From: Baffinella frigidus
Taxonomy: Eukaryota; Cryptophyceae; Cryptomonadales; Baffinellaceae
Length of the DNA stretch: 11,283 nt
Assembly: GCA_026770585.1 (NCBI GenBank)
Contig: MU647051.1
Span: 1-11,283 of the forward strand
Reading direction: 5' to 3'
Shown here in pieces: positions 7,801-11,283 of this stretch (positions are counted from its first letter, which is position 1; every line of letters begins with the position of its first letter). The notes under the pieces were generated by a model. It made no database searches, was not told the origin of the DNA, and saw nothing but the letters and a program-made list of their open reading frames with translations. A program made the position numbers and the translations under genes.

Positions 7801-10451
7801 GAGCTGGCTCCTGGCGCACTCACTGCGTTCTCAGCACACGCCACACACGCAGTCATGCCAACTGTGTCCTTGTACATCCCACTGGGGCACTGTGAGCATT
7901 TTTGGTCACCCGAGTCTCCATATCCCACAAAACAATGACAGTCCGTTATCCAGGTCTTGTCAGTCCCATTCGTTGCCGAATTCAGGGGACATGTTGCACA
8001 TCGGAAGTCGACATCGTCGGGCATCAGCGCGGTACATGTGGACACTGGCGTGGGACCCAGATCCACAAACGGTAAATTATCACCCATGTCTCCAACATTG
8101 CTTCCTATGTGCTGGGCATGCTCATACCCCAACTGACCAAAGTTGTTTCTCCCCCAACACTTGATTCCACCCTTGGAGAAAACTGCACAGGTGGAGCGTA
8201 GGCCGGCAGTAAGTCCAACGACTGAACCGGTAGCTACTTCATTTCCCAGGTCGACCGTGGGTAGATTATCGCCCATTTGATTACCATCATTTCCACGGAT
8301 CTTGTCATCCCCGTATCCCCGCTGTCCTGTATCAGCTGATCCCCAACACTTGACAGCATCGTTATTAAGCAGAACAACACATGCAAAATACTGGCCCATT
8401 GTCATCGTCTTGGCAAACATGTTTAGACCCAAGTCGATGGGCGATAGATTATCACCCATGTCGTTGGGTTGAATCGCACGGTTGACGCTATCACCATATC
8501 CCAGCTGTCCACCATTGTTCAAACCCCAGCATTTCACAGAAGTGTCATTCAATATAACACAAGTACTCCAACCCAGCTTTGATGTTCCCACAAATATGGC
8601 ATGTTTTCCGTCTCCAAGCTGAACCTCTGGTAGCATGTCTCCCATGTCTCCGGCATTACCACCGCGGTTGTTGGTATCCCCATACCCCAGCTGTCCGTGT
8701 AAATTGTCTCCCCAGCACTTCACAGACCCGTTATCAAGCAGTGCACACGCGTGTGAGAAACCAGCAGTAATCTGTATGACATGGCGGCCGTGTCCAAACC
8801 GTAGAATAGTCCGCGGCAGCCAGCTGTTGGCAACGTCACCGTGTCCAAGCTGTCCGTTGGAGTTCAACCCCCAACACTTCACAGTGTGGTCCCCTAGAAG
8901 AACGCACGTGAAATCCTTTCCTAGGGCCAGATCGAGAAGAAATACAGGCGAATCCAAGGCAATGACCGGCAGAGCATCACCCATTTCACCACTTGCATCA
9001 CCACGGTCGTTCGTATCCCCATAGCCGAGCTGTCCTCCGCTATTATCTCCCCAACACTTAAGAACATGCACACTGCCTGTCTTCAGAATAGCACAAGTAT
9101 GCGACGAGGAACACTTCACTAGAACAGGAACCACACCCGTACCCAAGTACACGACTGGAACGTTCTCTCCCATTTCATGGTCGTCCCCGTAATAATAATC
9201 AGTGTTCCCATTCCCAAGCCTACCATCCTGTGCTTGTCCCCAGCACTTGAGAATCGCCACGTCAAACTGGCCTGTGTTCCTCAGTATCGCACACGTGTGA
9301 TCTTCACCACTGGAAATCAAAGAGTGGAAATTCACGGTTGAACTCTTGTAGTGGTTTGCATCACAGAGACAGTCATCCACATGCTTTGAAAAGACGGAAC
9401 TGTGCGAGTTATTCACACACAATTGGCAGCTCGCCTCGTAGCTGCCCTGGTACGTGTCCACTCCACACTGTTCACATGCAGAGATACCATCACGTCCATA
9501 CCCAGGCTTGCAACTACACGCATAGTCACCAGACCAACTGTTCTCGTTTTCTGTACAGCTTATACAGGTATCGTCGCTACTTGCTCCCACTGCAGCCGAA
9601 TACGTACCAGCAATACAGTTCTGACAGGTTGAGTTCGAAGAAGCTCCCACTGTCACCGAATACGTACCAGCAATACAGTTCTGACAGGTTGAGTTCGAAG
9701 AAGCTCCCACTGCAGCCGAATACGTACCAGCAATACAGTTCTGACAGGTTGAGCTCGAAGAAGTTCCCACTGCAGCCGAATACGTACCCATTGCACAGCT
9801 GATACACGCATCATTTTCACTGTTTCGATATTTACCGGGGTCGCATATACTAGTACACTGCTGTGCGTTGCTGGACCCTGTTGTGGGTGTAGTCTGTCCC
9901 TGTGAGCACTGTGTGCATACAGCCGTGCTCGGCTCCCCGTCTGTGTAAAAGTAGCACGAGCCACCCCCCACCGCAAACCGGGTGTGTGAGATGGCAGCCG
10001 CGCCCGCGCTCATGCCAACCGTAAGTGTGTGCGGTCCAATGTCCATTGCAGACAGTGGCGGGGCTGTGCGCCATACAGCCTTTGGCCCAATTCGGTAGCG
10101 CAGCATGACGACACCGGAGCCGCCGGAGCCTGCGAGCGGATTGATACCAGATGATGCCCCAACCCCACCCCCACCTGTACCACTGGTACCATCGCCTTCA
10201 TCACTATAAGTACTGCATCTCCAACCACCTCCATACAAGCTGCTCTCCCCATCACAAATTCCACCATATCGATGCTGTGGGAAGCCACCACCTCCCACCG
10301 CGACCCCAAATGCGTCAATGTAACGCCCGGGGCCGCCCAGCCCAGTGTAAATCGTGTACCCAACACCCTCTGCGCCACCACCACCACCACAACGCCCATC
10401 CGATGTTGTGCTTGAACTAGTCCCACCACTGTACCCCACCAGACCAGACAT
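4821..10451 (-). CDS. 1876-aa mosaic protein: Gly-rich, Cys-rich ephrin-receptor-like repeats, two RCC1 propeller regions
   Basis: One uninterrupted ORF. Residues 1-121 are a Gly-rich domain ending in GSGGSGVVMLRYRI, the usual closing motif of such domains. Residues 176-365 are Cys-rich ephrin-receptor/TNFR-like repeats, including near-identical 20-residue units. Residues 374-800 hold seven RCC1 blades (KCWG near 402, 465, 525, 578, 640, 701 and 764; GQLGYGDT; MGDNLPxVDLG), enough for one seven-bladed propeller. Residues 805-1620 are a long Cys-rich array with CxxC pairs and many NxS/T sequons, including four 30-residue units at 1445-1552. Residues 1626-1860 hold only four further blades. The last 16 residues (YKQRMLVYQTNDPASK) have no RCC1 character. 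The modules are of extracellular type, so a surface, virion-fibre or adhesion role is plausible (inference). There is no signal peptide or membrane anchor. Upstream codons stay in frame (GALIGWEWTTG) to a TGA at 10493-10491 without a TATA box, so the 5' end may be truncated; the 3' end appears truncated too. Confidence 0.9.
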   Translation of the reverse strand: MSGLVGYSGGTSSSTTSDGRCGGGGGAEGVGYTIYTGLGGPGRYIDAFGVAVGGGGFPQHRYGGICDGESSLYGGGWRCSTYSDEGDGTSGTGGGGVGASSGINPLAGSGGSGVVMLRYRIGPKAVWRTAPPLSAMDIGPHTLTVGMSAGAAAISHTRFAVGGGSCYFYTDGEPSTAVCTQCSQGQTTPTTGSSNAQQCTSICDPGKYRNSENDACISCAMGTYSAAVGTSSSSTCQNCIAGTYSAAVGASSNSTCQNCIAGTYSVTVGASSNSTCQNCIAGTYSAAVGASSDDTCISCTENENSWSGDYACSCKPGYGRDGISACEQCGVDTYQGSYEASCQLCVNNSHSSVFSKHVDDCLCDANHYKSSTVNFHSLISSGEDHTCAILRNTGQFDVAILKCWGQAQDGRLGNGNTDYYYGDDHEMGENVPVVYLGTGVVPVLVKCSSSHTCAILKTGSVHVLKCWGDNSGGQLGYGDTNDRGDASGEMGDALPVIALDSPVFLLDLALGKDFTCVLLGDHTVKCWGLNSNGQLGHGDVANSWLPRTILRFGHGRHVIQITAGFSHACALLDNGSVKCWGDNLHGQLGYGDTNNRGGNAGDMGDMLPEVQLGDGKHAIFVGTSKLGWSTCVILNDTSVKCWGLNNGGQLGYGDSVNRAIQPNDMGDNLSPIDLGLNMFAKTMTMGQYFACVVLLNNDAVKCWGSADTGQRGYGDDKIRGNDGNQMGDNLPTVDLGNEVATGSVVGLTAGLRSTCAVFSKGGIKCWGRNNFGQLGYEHAQHIGSNVGDMGDNLPFVDLGPTPVSTCTALMPDDVDFRCATCPLNSATNGTDKTWITDCHCFVGYGDSGDQKCSQCPSGMYKDTVGMTACVACAENAVSAPGASSCACVAGYQGDGRSLCTPCAVNTYNDVAGGICNACPVHSDSAAGSDELTDCMCFIGYGGVNSCDTCDVGHYKAETGMVPCTPCPFGNMSTSKQFNNCTCGDGFEPSPNGCDICAPHMFKNLEVMGNSSCSACPANSSQHKPNENQCDCFVGYVSYLSNNTHKRHTEIHHHDGYHELEQFYVNNPDDWCIPCPFFACEEGYFQHGILSCDHCPEHSNSSWGSYCVTSCACFVGYGDEYGNNSCVGCNVGSYKDFEGMVTCTVCPLNHSTVSTGGTSSAECECMPAYTQGAAGECDLCGAGTYKATLGPQTCTACGENRWSLQGATFCECIAGFEELGGECVPCAEGTYNAEALNGTCVSCPVYSTTDASDAHTSLTDCQCNAGYGSAGDVTGCTACSANSFKSVWATAQCSSCPANSTMPYEASNNCSCFDGYVALSSNSTYTTGAQDPCVPSPFFTCAPGQYQDGVISCVNCSVGFFKSTTGIQPCTECPANTTTVDTGDTVCICKAAYGGTACHSCPMHTYKDTIGPEDCTDCHDNSDSNTTDFLSCSCIANYTRVGANCVTCEVGASKDTQGDQACTCIPEYTRIGEDCVTCGVGASKDSQGDHACTCIAEYTRIDGQCEACGVSASKDAQGDQACTCIAGYTRFDQSCVACALGFYKDMQGDHACSECADNTYTISTNSTNSADCICVANSYSPSVGECIACPFNYQSAVGSESRDDCVCKLGSYEMTGILSLGDTCDKMISNGFGSFTCVLVGNGLLKCWGYNNHGQLGYGDTKNRGGTPGDMGSNLPAVSVGTGRTVTKFSVATDHVCAILDNHALKCWGNGEYGKLGYGATLDKGTMANQMGDNLLAVDLGSGRTAKQVTCGWRHTCAILDDDTVKCWGRNYEAQLGSGDWNHLGDNTGEMGDALPVVKLGIGRTVKTLSASYDFTCVVLDNDSVKCWETNGDGQLGYGDIAMRGVDSGEMGDSLPVVDLGYKQRMLVYQTNDPASK
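4866..4871 (-). promoter_or_regulatory. TATA box candidate for the 244-aa gene, inside the end of the 1876-aa ORF
   Basis: The minus strand reads TATAAACAACG, with TATAAA 81 nt before the ATG at 4785, similar to the 72-nt spacing of the 596-aa gene. The box encodes the residues YK that follow VVDLG, which is the point where RCC1 homology of the large protein ends. This supports a structural boundary here. A second AT-rich candidate, TATTTAAG, is at 4819-4812. Confidence 0.45.
4872..5576 (-). other. Second RCC1 region: four blades, incomplete propeller
   Basis: Residues 1626-1860 of the 1876-aa protein. Four blades with cores LKCWGYNNHGQLGYGDT, LKCWGNGEYGKLGYG, VKCWGRNYEAQLGSGD and VKCWETNGDGQLGYGD, each closed by an MG[DS]xLxxVxLG motif. 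The fourth has KCWE in place of KCWG. A seven-bladed fold would need three more, and the next sequence is a TATA box and stop. RCC1 homology resumes in mid-blade at 1727 on the same strand. Confidence 0.85.
5796..6119 (-). repeat. 90-bp coding tandem repeat, about 3.6 copies
   Basis: The DNA landmark CACGC[GTA]TGGTC recurs at 5800, 5890, 5980 and 6070, an exact 90-bp period. It encodes 30-residue units of the form CxxCxVGASKDxQGDxACTC followed by IxEYTRIxxx (residues 1445-1552). The copies are diverged by several substitutions each, so the expansion is older than the 60-bp array in the same gene. Each unit keeps four Cys. Confidence 0.9.
8052..9332 (-). other. First RCC1 region: seven blades, complete propeller
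   Basis: Residues 374-800 of the 1876-aa protein. Seven blades, each with a [FHS][TSA]CxxL strand, KCWG, GQLGYGD-like turn and MGDxLPxVxLG closing motif (the third lacks the MGD motif). Seven is the number in the RCC1 beta-propeller fold. The array passes straight into Cys-rich sequence (TPVSTCTALMPDDVDFRCAT), as the left partial gene does after its last blade. Confidence 0.85.
9583..9796 (-). repeat. 60-bp coding tandem repeat in the Cys-rich region
   Basis: Three near-identical 60-bp units lie at 9601-9660, 9661-9720 and 9721-9780, with partial copies on both sides. They differ at only a few positions. They encode GTYSAAVGASSNSTCQNCIA (residues about 222-300), each with a CxxC pair and an NST sequon. 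The low divergence points to recent unequal crossing-over or slippage and probable copy-number variation. The period keeps the frame. Confidence 0.95.
10089..10451 (-). other. Glycine-rich N-terminal domain of the 1876-aa protein
   Basis: Residues 1-121 are rich in Gly, Ser and Tyr (runs such as CGGGGGAEG, AVGGGGF, GTGGGGVG) and end in SGGSGVVMLRYRI. That motif closes Gly-rich domains of many viral and microbial surface proteins. The in-frame codons before the ATG keep coding character for 13 residues, then reach TGA at 10493-10491. The domain may therefore once have extended further right. Confidence 0.65.
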
Positions 10452-10490
10452 TCCAGTTGTCCATTCCCACCCTATTAGTGCCCCATCTTG

Positions 10491-10728
10491 TCAAATTGCG
10501 CACGGTCTTGTCTCTCAAACGACGTCAAGCAGCCGTGCCGGAGCAACCTCTCGAATAGAACGCTTTTGTTGTTCATTATCGCCAAGCTTCCTCCTCGGTG
10601 CGCCTCTTGGCCTGAGTCTTGGGCCCCCGGGCGATGCCAAACTGGTCAAATGGCCGAGATTTTCAAAAAAAAAATCCCAAAAGTGGACGAGTCAACTTAA
10701 AATCCAGCCCAACCGAGGGGGCAGCGGG
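10491..10728. other. Region between the large gene and the signal-peptide gene
   Basis: No gene seen. It holds the 5' flanks of two diverging genes. Neither the 18-nt TATA motif of the 1863-2033 region nor another TATAAA is found before the large gene. A run of 10 A (10665-10674) and the TTAAAA at 10697-10702 lie upstream of the ATG at 10729. The stretch is GC-rich with short C/G runs (GGGCCCCCGGG near 10621-10631), unlike the DNA to its left. Confidence 0.45.
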
Positions 10729-11283
10729 ATGAGAGGGTCGCTGTTCGCTACCGCCGGCCTGGCCCTTGTGGCTTGTGCGGCGCTGCTTCTGGTGGTGCTG
10801 TCGCCAAGCGCGGTGCGCAGAACCAGTGCGCTGCAGCTGGAGGAGGTTCTCCAGGATGGAAGGGTTGTCCAACTGCGGGAACGGCAGGAACGGCGCCCGA
10901 TGATGGTGGACACCAGCCAACGGCAGAGCGGCTTGTGGCGGTCGCAGGTGGGCCCCCATTCTGGTTGCAATGCCGCGATAGGTGGACGAAATGGCATGCG
11001 ATTGGACCTCGCCTAGAGGTCCACACTCAGTGCAGACTCTCTGAAAGCCTGTTGCTTTCGCGTCTCACCTGGACACTTCGCCCCGCAGGCTGTGGTCCCT
11101 GGCATGATGGAGCCCCGGATGATGCTCGTCTCCAACAAGCGGGAAGTGGGCCAATGCTTCGCTGACGAGTCGTGTGGAACGGACTGTCACTCGTGCCCCG
11201 GGTGCTGCCCAGCCCCACCCCGTCTGACCCCTGTCTCAGAGATACACCAGCCAACCCTACCTGCCCCCCCCCCCCCCCCCCCC
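10729..11283 (+). CDS. Secreted Cys-containing protein, probable two-exon gene, 3' end outside window
   Basis: The ATG at 10729 begins MRGSLFATAGLALVACAALL, a classic signal peptide (one Arg, a ~16-residue hydrophobic core, a likely cleavage site near SPSA or RTSA). The next ~40 residues are charged and Arg/Glu/Gln-rich. Without splicing the frame ends at TAG 11014-11016 (95 aa). Exon 1 10729-10947 joins exon 2 11089 onward in phase 0. Exon 2 is open to the window edge and reads AVVPGMMEPRMMLVSNKREV, then a Cys cluster (CFADESCGTDCHSCPGCC). A Pro/Ser-rich tail then runs into the poly-C. The downstream part after about 11202 is pyrimidine-rich and could be a second intron. No family recognised. 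Signal peptide plus intron suggest a eukaryotic nuclear gene. The upstream ORF frame also extends left of 10729, but the signal peptide fixes the start. Confidence 0.5.
10948..11088 (+). other. Predicted spliceosomal intron (141 nt, GT-AG)
   Basis: The donor is CAG|GTGGGC at 10947/10948 and the acceptor is CCCCGCAG|GC at 11088/11089. A branch-like CTCAC (11064-11068) lies 21 nt before the acceptor. The intron contains the in-frame TAG that would otherwise end the protein. Splicing keeps phase 0 and opens 65 more codons. Predicted from sequence only. Confidence 0.5.
11264..11283. repeat. Poly-C run at the window edge
   Basis: Twenty consecutive C form the right edge. In frame they would encode polyproline, but the run probably reflects a simple-sequence tract where the assembly or a read stopped, or an artefact. 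Confidence 0.85.

Noticed and set aside
9583-9796. CRISPR-like array
   Set aside because: Units are contiguous with no variable spacers and encode an in-frame Cys repeat; a coding tandem repeat.
9338-9802. 154-aa plus-strand ORF with repeated QQYSSDRLSSKKLPL
   Set aside because: Antisense reading of the 60-bp coding repeat; the periodicity comes from the minus-strand gene.
10773-11165. 130-aa plus-strand ORF overlapping the signal-peptide gene
   Set aside because: Crosses the predicted intron and splice sites in a different frame, with no signal peptide or recognisable domain.

Overview
The window looks like DNA of a protist/algal large-DNA-virus type, or a protist nuclear locus of similar content, rather than bacterial. 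Grounds: TATA boxes 35-80 nt upstream of start codons, AATAAA signals after stop codons, a CACCATG start context, no Shine-Dalgarno-led operons, and huge Cys-rich/RCC1 mosaic genes of the kind found in marine protists and their viruses. Taxonomy is inference; no hallmark gene (capsid, polymerase, packaging ATPase) is present.

Layout. (1) Positions 1-1727, minus strand: a partial gene that runs off the left edge. Its frame is open for 568 codons from the ATG at 1706 and has no stop. It encodes half an RCC1 blade, two full RCC1 blades, then Cys-rich ephrin-receptor/TNFR-like repeats. (2) About 1729-4871: a block with a GGT-rich microsatellite, a divergent promoter region in which both directions carry nearly the same 18-nt TATA motif, a plus-strand 596-aa gene (IQ motif, weakly Tcp11-like), a short convergent region with AATAAA on both strands, and a minus-strand 244-aa orphan. 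(3) 4821-10451, minus strand: one uninterrupted 1876-aa mosaic gene: Gly-rich domain, Cys-rich repeats, seven RCC1 blades, a long Cys-rich array, then only four RCC1 blades. (4) 10491-11283: different-looking DNA with a signal-peptide gene that seems to contain a 141-nt GT-AG intron, ending in a run of 20 C at the window edge.

Main idea. Regions 1 and 3 look like two halves of one gene. The 1876-aa protein stops after four blades of its second propeller, exactly where the sequence turns into a TATAAA promoter for the 244-aa gene. The left fragment begins in mid-blade, has two more blades, and then switches to Cys-rich repeats as the intact first propeller does. 4 + partial + 2 makes about seven blades, the usual RCC1 propeller. 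The two-gene block of about 3.1 kb therefore appears to have been inserted into (or recombined within) a giant surface-type gene. The right junction near 10490 also cuts the Gly-rich domain and may be a virus/host boundary or an assembly join.
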